In this document: positions 24,949 through 34,388 of the stretch, one piece after another
How positions within the stretch are numbered: position 1 is the stretch's first letter
Layout: every line of letters starts with the position of its first letter
NCBI RefSeq assembly: GCF_001905095.1
Contig: NZ_LWLS01000056.1
Coordinates: 108,307-172,306, forward strand
From: Micromonospora sp. CB01531
Lineage (GTDB): Bacteria; Actinomycetota; Actinomycetes; Mycobacteriales; Micromonosporaceae
DNA length: 64,000 nucleotides
Reading direction: 5' to 3'
Made by a program: the position numbers and the translations under genes
The notes under the pieces: generated by a model
What the model was told of the DNA's origin: nothing
What the model saw: the letters and a program-made list of their open reading frames with translations, nothing else
Database searches by the model: none

Positions 24949-25281
24949 GCCGTGCCGCAGCCCTCCCGCCGATCGAGGCGTCGACTTTAACAACCGCCGA
25001 TGCGCTTGGGCGTACACCTCTGCCGCAGCGTGCGTCGCTGAACCGGGTGGGCCCCGCTCACCCCCCATTGGCCTCGTCACCGCCGGCGTCAGTGTCAGCG
25101 CCGTGGTCGACGACGCGTGGCGTCGCTTCGGCACCTGACCCCACGCTGGGCGAATCTCCTCTTCGAGCCGTGCGGCACGAAATTTCCTTGGGGGATGTCG
25201 AACTGGCGTCGCCAGGATCGACCCGTGGGTGAAGGACAGGCCCGGTTACGGGCAGGCTGGCGAAGACCAAGGAGCGGATCG

Positions 25282-25885
25282 ATGACGAAGGTTACGACCG
25301 GGGCGACCATGTCGTTGGACGGCTACATCGCCGACGCGTCGCACGGTGGGTTCGAGTACCTCTTCCAGTGGTACAACAACGGCGACGTCGAGACGCCGAC
25401 GGCCACACCCGGCATGACGATGCGCACCTCGGCGGCGAGCGCGAAGCACCTGCGCGACCTGACCGAGAGGACGGGTGCGCTGGTGGTCGGGCGGCGGCTG
25501 TTCGACATGACCCACGGCTGGGGCGGGCGGCACCCGATGGACGTACCCGTGGTCGTCGTCACGCACACCGTCCCCGACGGGTGGGAGCGGGAGAGCGACT
25601 CGTTCGTGTTCGTCACCGACGGCATCGAGCACGCGATCGACAAGGCCAAGGCCATCGCCGGCAGCAAGGAGGTCGGCGTCAACGGCGGCACCATCGCGGC
25701 GCAGGTCCTCGAGGCCGGCCTGCTCGACGAGGTCCATGTCGACCTCGTCCCGGTCCTGCTCGGCGACGGCATCCCCTTCTTCGCCGGCCTGAAAGATCAC
25801 CCCCGTCCAGCTGGATGGGCCCACGCGTGTCGTCGGGGGCAACGGCGTCACCCACCTCGCCTACCGCGTACGCCAGGCAGCCTGA
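25282..25885 (+). pseudogene. RibD C-terminal/dihydrofolate reductase-like protein, frameshifted
   Basis: The ATG at 25282 follows AAGGAGC. The N-terminal 170 codons are a clean RibD-C domain: TTGATMSLDGYIAD, GALVVGRRLFDMTHGWGG, VGVNGGTIAAQVLEAGLLDEVHVDLVPVLLGDGIPFF. At AAA (25792-25794) the frame slips. Reading one base on gives ITPVQLDGPTRVVGGNGVTH and LAYRVRQAA-stop at 25885, the normal end of this family. Removing one A restores a protein of about 200 aa. As read, the ORF instead runs on to 26133. These enzymes are NADPH-dependent reductases of unknown substrate. Confidence 0.78.
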
Positions 25886-26063
25886 CCCTCCGGCTGCGAT
25901 CAGTGCCGGTGCTCCAGGGTGACGGCGACCTGGGGCACTGGCATTCACATCATTCGCGTCGGCGGATCGCACCGGCCAGCGGCCGGCAGATCGCACGGCA
26001 GTGGTCGCATGCGACAACGGACCCCGCAGCTGCCCACCACAGCAGATACGCCAGACTCGCCGG

Positions 26064-26372
26064 GTGGACTGGCCCGCACACCCACTGCCGACATACCACT
26101 TCGCCAGCGACGCCGACGGCGTGCGTCACCTGATCATCGATGACAGCGACGCCGACTGCACCGGCTGGCAGGTCGAAGTACGACAGCGAAAGCAAGTAGC
26201 CCACCGCCCGTTCCAGAGATCGGTCGTGTTCGGCACCGGCTCCCAGGTCAACCTCCGCGGTCACGGACCGGCCCGACAGGCGTGGACGGCCGCCATCGGC
26301 TGGGCCGCCAACTCCGCACACATCCTCCTCCCCGACGGCTCCCGACACCCCGTCCAAGGATTCGCCCTCTGA
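26064..26372 (+). CDS. hypothetical protein
   Basis: The product is about 102 aa from a GTG at 26064; an in-frame GTG at 26001 is the alternative. The frame has consistent GC-rich third positions. Recognisable text includes YHFASDADGVRHLIIDDSD and AWTAAIGWAANSAHILLPDG, compact and soluble. No family or partner is recognised. Confidence 0.45.
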   Translation: MDWPAHPLPTYHFASDADGVRHLIIDDSDADCTGWQVEVRQRKQVAHRPFQRSVVFGTGSQVNLRGHGPARQAWTAAIGWAANSAHILLPDGSRHPVQGFAL

Positions 26373-26465
26373 GCGCAGGCCGCTGGGCGTTCACACCGTC
26401 CCTGATCCGGCTGGCCGTGGTCTCGCCCCGCCCGTCATTCCGCCCACCATGTCGGTGGCGGGTCG

Positions 26466-26471
26466 TAGGCT
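26466..26471 (+). promoter_or_regulatory. -10 element setting the start of the winged-helix gene
   Basis: TAGGCT lies 7 nt upstream of the GTG at 26479 and decides for that start over the ATG at 26449, because the upstream ATG would precede the transcript. Confidence 0.45.
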
Positions 26472-26478
26472 GGCGTCC

Positions 26479-27579
26479 GTGGTGGCTTCGATTGATCGCC
26501 TCCAGGTGCTTGGGTTTCGGGTGCGCGCCCAGCAGTTGGACTGCCCAGCCGGCGCGTTGGCCGACACCGCCGTGCTCGACATCGGTGTGCAGGACACCGG
26601 GCCGGACGGCGGATTGTGGGCCCTGCGCAACCGCGGCCCTGACGGCTCGGCGCTCCGCGAGCGCGACCTGGCCACGCTCTGGACTGTGCGCGGCGCCCCG
26701 CACCTGTACCGTCGCGAGGACGTGCCGCAGGTCGCCGCCGCGGTCGAACCGTTTTCCGATGCGGACGCCGGCAAGCGCATCTACGACGCGGCCAAGCCGT
26801 TGAAGGCGGCCGGCATCGGCAACCTCGCCGCGCTGGACGTCATCGCGGCCGTCATGCGGTCAGTGGTGACCACGCCGCTGGTGAAGGGCGAGGTTTCCGC
26901 CGTGGTGGCCGGTCAGATGGACTCCCCCTACCTGCGGTTCTGCCGACCGTGCAACGCCACGCACCTCTACGAGATGCCGTTCCGGCTCGCGGCGCTGCGC
27001 GCCGGCCTGGAACTGCAGGCCGGCACCTCTCCGCCGGTGCTGCAACCCATCCCCGGCCACCGGCCGGCGCATCGCGTTCCACCGAGGTTTGACCTGATCC
27101 GCGCCTACCTGCGGCTGCTCGGCCCGGCCACCCCGAAGCACGTCGCCGACTACCTTGACGCACCAGTCAAGGACGTCAAGGCCCACTGGCCGTCCGACAG
27201 CGTCGAGGTGTCCGTCGCCGGCGAGACCCGGTGGGTGCTCTCCAGCGACGCCGACCGGCTCGATGCGCCGCAGCCGCAGCTCGTCCGGCTGCTCGGGCCG
27301 TTCGACCTGTTCCTGCAGGCAAAGGACCGTCCGCTGCTGGTCGAAGCCCCGGCCCGGGCCAAGGCCCTCTGGCCGGTGCTCGGCCGGCCCGGTGCGGTGG
27401 TTGCTGACAGCGAGATCGCTGGCACCTGGCGCCCGCGCCAGTCCGGGAAGAAGCTGACCGTGCAGGTGCAACTGTGGTCGAGCGTGCCGACCCGCACCCG
27501 GGCGGCGATAGCGGAGCAGGCCGACCGGTTGGCGGCGCACCGGCAGGTCCAACTGGCCAAGGTCGACTTCATCGAGTGA
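26479..27579 (+). CDS. winged-helix DNA-binding domain protein (HTH_42, AlkZ/YcaQ-like)
   Basis: The product is 366 aa from the GTG at 26479. It begins at once with the family start VVASIDRLQVLGFRVRAQQL. Three tandem winged-helix modules are suggested by LRERDLATLWTVRGAPHLYRREDV, FDLIRAYLRLLGPATPKHVADYLD and the closing beta domain with GAVVADSEIAGTWRPR. Characterised relatives (AlkZ, AlkX/YcaQ) are DNA glycosylases for bulky or crosslinked bases and use a Q-x-Q or Q-x-D motif. The catalytic motif is not obvious here, so glycosylase activity is only a possibility. It is monocistronic. Confidence 0.75.
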   Translation: MVASIDRLQVLGFRVRAQQLDCPAGALADTAVLDIGVQDTGPDGGLWALRNRGPDGSALRERDLATLWTVRGAPHLYRREDVPQVAAAVEPFSDADAGKRIYDAAKPLKAAGIGNLAALDVIAAVMRSVVTTPLVKGEVSAVVAGQMDSPYLRFCRPCNATHLYEMPFRLAALRAGLELQAGTSPPVLQPIPGHRPAHRVPPRFDLIRAYLRLLGPATPKHVADYLDAPVKDVKAHWPSDSVEVSVAGETRWVLSSDADRLDAPQPQLVRLLGPFDLFLQAKDRPLLVEAPARAKALWPVLGRPGAVVADSEIAGTWRPRQSGKKLTVQVQLWSSVPTRTRAAIAEQADRLAAHRQVQLAKVDFIE

Positions 27580-27602
27580 TCATCGAACCGGGCAGGCTGG
27601 GG

Positions 27603-28277
27603 TCACCCGGACTGGATGCGGTAGCAGTTCCAGCCGTACGCGTCGCTGGTCGAGTTCTGCGCGTACGCGTCCGCTCCGTATCGGTCGCGGCAGGCGGTGT
27701 CCATGTTGACGATCCGCGGTGACGCCAGAAACCGGCGGCATTCCCACCGGCCGTCTGACCGTGCACTGGCTGAGCCGGACCCTGAGACGTGCCGGTCGCA
27801 ATAGCGTTGCACCATGTTCGCCAGTTCGCCGTCATTGCCAGGGCCGAGCAACTCCGGCCGGGCCGTGGCTCCAGGGGTCGGCGACTGGCTGGGCGGCGAC
27901 GATGCGGTGGGAGTGGGGGTAGGTGTCGGGGAGAGGGTCGGTGTGGGCGTCGGAGACGGTGATGTCGACGCCTCGGGTTCGTCCGTTGGAGGCGCTGCCG
28001 CCGTCGGAGTCGGTCGCTGTTCGGTCAGTTCGATCGGGAAGGTCTCCTGTGGCAGGCCGATCGCCGGGCCCGGAGCGATGGCCTGCTGGCTCGGGTCGGT
28101 GCCGGACGAGCCGGGCAGGAAGGTGAACAGCAGGCCGCCGCCGAGGACGCCGATCAACACCAGCCAGAAGTAGGTGGGCAAACGCCTGCGGTGCCGGCCG
28201 GACGGGGCTGAACTCTGAGCCCGGTGGCGGCCACGTTCTGGCGCACGCCTGGCCGCACCCGCGACGGTTTGTTCCAT
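27603..28277 (-). CDS. membrane-anchored protein with Pro/Thr stalk and Cys-rich C-terminal domain
   Basis: The product is 224 aa. The ATG at 28277 has TAGAGT 7 nt upstream. A basic cytoplasmic head of about 35 residues leads to one helix (YFWLVLIGVLGGGLLFTFL). An extracellular stalk follows with repeated T-P/S-P units (about residues 90-140), and then a compact C-terminal domain of about 75 residues with four Cys: QRYCDRHV, RWECRRFL, DTACRDRYG, YGWNCYRI. The four cysteines could form two disulfides. No enzyme family is recognised. A surface sensor or adhesin-like role is a guess. Confidence 0.65.
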   Translation of the reverse strand: MEQTVAGAARRAPERGRHRAQSSAPSGRHRRRLPTYFWLVLIGVLGGGLLFTFLPGSSGTDPSQQAIAPGPAIGLPQETFPIELTEQRPTPTAAAPPTDEPEASTSPSPTPTPTLSPTPTPTPTASSPPSQSPTPGATARPELLGPGNDGELANMVQRYCDRHVSGSGSASARSDGRWECRRFLASPRIVNMDTACRDRYGADAYAQNSTSDAYGWNCYRIQSG

Positions 28278-28325
28278 TAGCCACACTCTATTTGATGCCT
28301 GGGACTGTGGGGCGCCGGCATCGGC

Positions 28326-28487
28326 CTACCTGCCGGTAGGTGGCCCGCCGTCGGCGGCGCTGCGCACCTCCAGCCCTACCCTGTCCAGCCTGAGCCTGGC
28401 GGCCGCGCATCTGGGCCGGCAACCCGCGCAGATCCACTCCGGGTACCGCACGAGGCGGTATCCGGAACCCGCGACACCCCCACGCAC
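28326..28487 (-). CDS. possible 53-aa Cys-cluster miniprotein
   Basis: A short frame from GTG 28487 to TAG 28326 has good codon bias and reads YRLVRYPEWICAGCRPRCAAA then LRLDRVGLEV. Cys are spaced C-x2-C-x3-C, as in a small metal-binding knuckle. There is no ribosome site and no family. The hairpin CCTACC-TGCC-GGTAGG at 28325-28340 overlaps its stop. It may be real or a remnant. The remaining 28488-28738 holds no gene. Confidence 0.28.
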   Translation of the reverse strand: MRGGVAGSGYRLVRYPEWICAGCRPRCAAARLRLDRVGLEVRSAADGGPPTGR

Positions 28488-28726
28488 CGCACACGGAGTC
28501 GATCACCGCCCCTGCGGCGGGGGCTGCGGGACGACCTCGCCGCGCGGATCGGCACGGGATGCCCCCTGCGCGCGGCTGGCCAAGCCGGGCCCTCGTCGGG
28601 CCGGCCAGTAGCTGTCCGGGCCGCCGGGACACCGTCGCAGTGCTCCCTGACGATAAGAAATCTAACAGGGATCTTGGCGTGGCACCATCGGGCACACGAC
28701 CGAATGCGCAGGTCAGGGGCCATGGC

Positions 28727-28732
28727 TATGTT
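28727..28732 (+). promoter_or_regulatory. -10 element of the aldo/keto reductase gene
   Basis: TATGTT lies 6 nt before the ATG at 28739. There is no Shine-Dalgarno, so a leaderless mRNA is likely. Confidence 0.45.
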
Positions 28733-28738
28733 CGTCCG

Positions 28739-29614
28739 ATGCCTACTGAAAAGATCACCGCGGCTGCGGCGGGTACGTGGACGCTCGGCGACTTGACCGT
28801 CAACCGGATCGGCTTCGGCGCGATGCGACTGACGGGCAGCGCCGCCTTCAACCTCGGCACGCCAAGCGACCGCGACCGGGTCATCGGTGTGCTGCGCCGG
28901 GCGGTCGAGTTGGGGGTGAACCACATCGACACCGCGGCGTTCTACTTCTCCTCGCTGCGCTCGGCCAATGAGCTGATCAACCGGGCGCTGGCGCCGTACC
29001 CCGACGATCTGGTCGTCACCACGAAGGTCGGCCCCGGCCGGGATCCGTCGGGCGATTGGCTGCCCCTGGCCCGGCCGGATCAGCTACGTGGGCAGGTCGA
29101 GGAGAACCTGCGCCAGCTCGGCCGCGACCACCTGGACGTGGTGAACCTGCGCCAGCACGGCCTCGACTCGATCGCCGAGCATTTCGGCGCGCTCGCCGAG
29201 CTGCGCGACGCCGGCCTGATCCGGCATCTGGGCATCTCCAATGTCCGCCCGCAGCATCTCGCTCAGGCCCAGGCGATCGCCCCCGTCGTGTGTGTGCAGA
29301 ACGCGTACGGCATCGACAATCGCACCAGCGACAAAACCCTTCGCGCGTGTGGCGAGCAGGGCATCGCGTTCGTGCCGTTCTACGCGGTCGCCGGTGACGG
29401 ACGGGAGGCCGGCGGTGTCGCCAACAACGGCTCGGTCCTCGCCATCGCACGTGCACACGCCGCCACGCCCGCCCAGGTCCGGATCGCCTGGACGCTGAGT
29501 CGCGGGCCGCACGTGTTGGCCATCCCGGGAACGGGCAACCCGGATCACCTGGTCGAGAACGTGGCCGCCGGGGCGCTTCGCCTGTCCGCCGACGAACTGG
29601 CCAGCCTCGAGTAG
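28739..29614 (+). CDS. aldo/keto reductase
   Basis: The product is 291 aa. AKR barrel motifs: TVNRIGFGAMRLTG at the start, GVNHIDTAAFYFSSLRSANEL (Asp and catalytic Tyr), VVTTKVGPG (Lys), DHLDVVNLRQHGLDSI, LIRHLGISNVRPQHL (Ser/Asn), and the NADPH-binding end IPGTGNPDHLVENVAA. The usual LH-x-x-D histidine is replaced by NLRQHG, where the His is displaced. Family members reduce aldehydes or ketones with NADPH. It stands alone, with a hairpin 12 nt past its stop. The substrate is unknown. Confidence 0.88.
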   Translation: MPTEKITAAAAGTWTLGDLTVNRIGFGAMRLTGSAAFNLGTPSDRDRVIGVLRRAVELGVNHIDTAAFYFSSLRSANELINRALAPYPDDLVVTTKVGPGRDPSGDWLPLARPDQLRGQVEENLRQLGRDHLDVVNLRQHGLDSIAEHFGALAELRDAGLIRHLGISNVRPQHLAQAQAIAPVVCVQNAYGIDNRTSDKTLRACGEQGIAFVPFYAVAGDGREAGGVANNGSVLAIARAHAATPAQVRIAWTLSRGPHVLAIPGTGNPDHLVENVAAGALRLSADELASLE

Positions 29615-29626
29615 CGCCACGCCGGT

Positions 29627-29643
29627 CGACCTCGCCGAGGTCG
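29627..29643 (+). terminator. hairpin after the aldo/keto reductase
   Basis: CGACCTC-GCC-GAGGTCG is a perfect 7-bp stem with a 3-nt loop, 12 nt after the stop codon. It is short and without a U-tract. Confidence 0.5.
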
Positions 29644-29859
29644 CCGAACTGGTCGACCAGCGTGCGAAGCGGATGAAACCAGCAGGGCCGAATGCCGGTA
29701 TATCAGACCGGAGGGCTGGCCGATTAACCGAAGGCCATAGGCGTTTCACCTGGCCACGGCCATCAACCATCCAGCCGAGTGCGTGCTGAGAATTGTTCGC
29801 CATATCATCACTCAATCCAAGATCGGGTGACCCCCTCACCCTCTTTTCGGAAGGCCCGA

Positions 29860-31920
<2,061 letters not shown>

Positions 31921-31935
31921 CACTCGTCCCAAACG

Positions 31936-31969
31936 GTGGCGGTCCGCGGCTCCGGCCCCGGACCGCCAC
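31936..31969 (+). terminator. strong hairpin after the S8 protease
   Basis: A perfect 11-bp stem (GTGGCGGTCCG at 31936-31946, complement at 31959-31969) with a 12-nt loop begins 15 nt past the protease stop. Confidence 0.8.
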
Positions 31970-32015
31970 TGCTTGGACGGGTTGCCCGGCCACCTCCCGG
32001 CGGCGCGGGTACCGG

Positions 32016-32159
32016 TCAGCGGTCCACGTGGTTGCGCCATGAGTGTTGAGGCTCGTAGCCGAGGACCTGCCGTGCCTTGTCGATGCCGAGCAGGGTCTCA
32101 TGCTCGCCGAGTTCCTTGCGGACCTCCACACCCGGGTAGACCTCGGCCATCAGGCTGAC
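32016..32159 (-). pseudogene. 3' fragment of the interrupted NAD(P)-dependent epimerase gene
   Basis: The minus-strand frame ends with SLMAEVYPGVEVRKELGEHE, then TLLGIDKARQVLGYEPQHSW, the standard C-terminus of the epimerase/dehydratase whose 5' part lies at 34328-34972. The fragment meets the transposon at TGAC (32156-32159). Joined across one copy of that tetranucleotide, it continues the 5' fragment in frame (ASV-SLMAE). The stop is at 32016-32018. Confidence 0.85.
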
Positions 32160-34330
32160 AAATTTGATTATGAATTGTCTGTGATCATAGATTGGCCTGT
32201 GTGGAACGTCTTCGGCTCTCAAAGGCTGCGGAGCGCGTCGGCGTTCCGTGACGCATCACCGTTGGGTTGGCTCGGGGTGGGTTCCGGTGGCGTGGGTCGG
32301 CCGTGAGGGCCGGTTTTTGTGGATCGGTGTTGGGTCGTTGAGTTGGTGAGCGGGAAGCTGCGGCTGGCCGAGGGCGAGATGGCCCGGACTGCGTGTGCCC
32401 GTGCTCTGCTGCGCGCGGGGGTGGATGAGGAATCCGGCGAGGTGCTGTCTGCGGCGGTGCTGGCGCAGCGGGTTGGTTGGTGTGCCGATCTGGTGGCGGG
32501 CATGGTGGCCGTCCTGGTCGGCGAGCACCGGAACACGGCGGATGTGCAGGTGCTGGCCAGCGGGCAGGACGCAGGCGGGCGGCGGTTGCCGTCGAACGCG
32601 TGGATGGCGCTGCGACGCCTGGGCTGGACCGCCACCCCGCCTGGGGGTATGAGGGTCAATGACCGGATCGTGCGGATGGCGCAGGAGCAGGCGGGGCGTG
32701 CTCTGCGTTCGGCGGCGTGGCGTGCCGATGTGACTACCGGGGTCCTGTCGACGTGGCCGGCCGATCCGCGCAAGCGCACCCCTGCCGAGTGGGAGCAGGT
32801 GCGCAAGGCGATCCCGGGTGGGGAGCATCTGCCGTCGAACGTCATCAAGGGCCGGACCCGGCAGGTCGTCACGTTCGTCAAGGTCAACGGGCGGCTGCCG
32901 GTGGACGTGTTCGAACTCGAAGGTGTCCCGCGGATTCCGCGGATGTTGTTGCTGGCCGCGTGTGATCGGCAGCAGGCCATCATCGAGCGCAGCGACACCG
33001 ACCCGGCGAAGGCGCTGCTGCGGCTGCAGTTGCCCACACGTCCGGATCCGCAGACGTATCGGGACTGGACTTGGGTGGCCTGTCCGATCCGGCTGCCGTC
33101 CACGGTTCCCGCCGCGGCAGTGCTGCACCTGCCCACCCTCCGCATCATCGACGGGACAGTGCGTGCCGACATGGCGTACACGCACGCCGTGCCGAAGGCC
33201 CGGGCCACCGGCCACACGGTAGCGGTTGGCGTGGATTGGGGTCTCAACACGCTCCTCAGCGCGGGTGCCCTGCGCCTGGAAGAGGATGGGCGGATCACGG
33301 CGTTGGGGGCGGGTGGACAGTTCCGGGCCGCCGGCGTCCTCGCCAAGCAGCACCGCCTGCGCCGTCACAGTGAGCGGCTGCATGCGAAGGCCGAGCAGTA
33401 CGCGCGGCTGCTCGGTGGCCGCCCTGACGAGCAGTTGAGAGCGAAACAGGAGGTGCTGGCCGGCGAGATCCGCCACGTGTCCGCCCGCCGCTCCAACCTC
33501 AACGATGCGCTCGCGTGGGCCGTCGCCCGCTGGACGGTCGACCAAGCGATCGCCGCCCGGGCGACGGCGATCTATCTGGAAGACCTGCGGTCGATGGAAA
33601 CCAAGGGCCTGGGGTACAGCCTGAACACGCGCCTGACCCAGCAGGTCCGCGGAAAGATCAGCGACCGGATGCGGCACCTCGCCGCCGAGCACGGGATCGC
33701 CGTGGTCACCGTCCCCGCCCGCAACACCTCCAAGCACTGCCCGCAGTGTTTGACCCCCCTACAGCACCGTAGAGCCCCCGACCAGCCGACCGTGGCCGGC
33801 TGGAAGTGGGCCATCTGCCCCAACCAGTCCTGCCGCTGGCAGGGCGACCGCGACCACGGCGCCTGGCGGCGCATCGCCGCCCGCGGACTCACCCATCAGA
33901 CCAAGACCGTCACCGACAAGTCCACCGGCGCCATGGTGATCCGCTCGGTTGTCGACGAGCTTGAAGCCAACGCCGTCGTCACCCCAAGCTCCAATACCAG
34001 CCGGAGGGACCGGTCGAAGACCGGCCCCACCCGGCCCCACGCTTCACGCCCCGCGCCCAGGCGACGCGGGGCACCCTCCCCCACCCGGCCCCACAGCCTG
34101 GCGGGCAAGCGTCCGGAGGGACACGCACCAACGGACCGGCTCAGGCTGCCCCGCGCAGCCCACCGACACCAGGGCGTGAACACGATCAGCACACCCACCA
34201 CCGCCGGCCACCGGCCACGAGGAGCCGCCTTGGGCGCAGGATTCCACCTGCACGCCCACGCGACCCCACCACGGTGGGAAACGATCCCGGAAACCCCATC
34301 CGACTCAGGATCGCTAAGCCGATCAGTGAC
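32160..34330 (+). mobile_element. IS605/IS1341-type element carrying only tnpB
   Basis: The boundaries are set by the broken epimerase gene. TGAC occurs at 32156-32159 and again at 34327-34330, and removing 2171 bp plus one copy restores the reading frame exactly. No terminal inverted repeats are seen, and no tnpA (Y1 transposase or serine recombinase) is present. Mobility would therefore need a TnpA in trans. The left end is strikingly AT-rich (32160-32195) for this genome. The right end carries hairpins CCCACC-AC-GGTGGG (34265-34278) and GATCG-CTAAGC-CGATC (34309-34324), suitable for an omega-RNA scaffold. Confidence 0.82.
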
Positions 34331-34388
34331 GCTGGCACTGGATCTGCTCATGACCGGATCGGCGTCGAAGGACGGGAACTGCGCGTAG
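32319..34388 (+). CDS. tnpB: TnpB-family RNA-guided nuclease, long form
   Basis: The ORF is 689 aa (GTG at 32319; GTG at 32346 is an alternative), against about 400 for ISDra2 TnpB. The extra length is mainly an N-terminal region of about 300 residues. The split RuvC core is complete: Asp in VAVGVDWGLNTLL (about 306), Glu in AIYLEDLRSMETKG (about 420), a zinc ribbon CPQC...CPNQSC, and Asp in WQGDRDHGAWRRIA (about 511). Characterised TnpBs cut DNA next to a transposon-adjacent motif, guided by RNA from the element's right end. The frame runs 19 codons past the element's right end into antisense epimerase sequence before stopping. Its last about 150 residues are basic and Pro-rich with no fold signal and probably overlap the guide RNA. 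Confidence 0.85.
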   Translation: MDRCWVVELVSGKLRLAEGEMARTACARALLRAGVDEESGEVLSAAVLAQRVGWCADLVAGMVAVLVGEHRNTADVQVLASGQDAGGRRLPSNAWMALRRLGWTATPPGGMRVNDRIVRMAQEQAGRALRSAAWRADVTTGVLSTWPADPRKRTPAEWEQVRKAIPGGEHLPSNVIKGRTRQVVTFVKVNGRLPVDVFELEGVPRIPRMLLLAACDRQQAIIERSDTDPAKALLRLQLPTRPDPQTYRDWTWVACPIRLPSTVPAAAVLHLPTLRIIDGTVRADMAYTHAVPKARATGHTVAVGVDWGLNTLLSAGALRLEEDGRITALGAGGQFRAAGVLAKQHRLRRHSERLHAKAEQYARLLGGRPDEQLRAKQEVLAGEIRHVSARRSNLNDALAWAVARWTVDQAIAARATAIYLEDLRSMETKGLGYSLNTRLTQQVRGKISDRMRHLAAEHGIAVVTVPARNTSKHCPQCLTPLQHRRAPDQPTVAGWKWAICPNQSCRWQGDRDHGAWRRIAARGLTHQTKTVTDKSTGAMVIRSVVDELEANAVVTPSSNTSRRDRSKTGPTRPHASRPAPRRRGAPSPTRPHSLAGKRPEGHAPTDRLRLPRAAHRHQGVNTISTPTTAGHRPRGAALGAGFHLHAHATPPRWETIPETPSDSGSLSRSVTLALDLLMTGSASKDGNCA
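34265..34330 (+). ncRNA. predicted omega-RNA scaffold at the element's right end
   Basis: Two stem-loops lie in the last 66 nt of the element, inside the tnpB reading frame: CCCAC-CACG-GTGGG and GATCG-CTAAGC-CGATC. In studied TnpB systems the guide RNA comes from this place, with the guide being the flanking DNA. Here the guide would start at 34331 (GCTGGCACTGGATCTG). The position is inferred by analogy; the hairpins are seen directly. Confidence 0.45.

Noticed and set aside
25886..26133. C-terminal extension of the DHFR-like ORF to 26133
   Set aside because: The extension arises only from the frameshift; the alternative frame ends the family domain normally at 25885.
27840..27990. Repeat-like stretch of alternating GGGAGTGGG-type units
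   Set aside because: It encodes the T-P/S-P stalk of the anchored protein; a low-complexity coding repeat, not a CRISPR or intergenic satellite.
32256..33737. 493-aa frame antisense to tnpB
   Set aside because: tnpB has the RuvC and zinc-ribbon residues; the antisense frame has none.
32160..34330. Interpreting the RuvC protein as a CRISPR Cas12 effector
   Set aside because: No direct-repeat array or cas genes are nearby. The protein lies in a transposon with defined insertion edges, so TnpB is the better call.
32156..34330. Calling TGAC at both ends a classical 4-bp target-site duplication
   Set aside because: IS605-type elements insert 3' of a fixed tetra- or pentanucleotide without duplication, so the repeat may instead be target plus element end. 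The sequence alone cannot decide.
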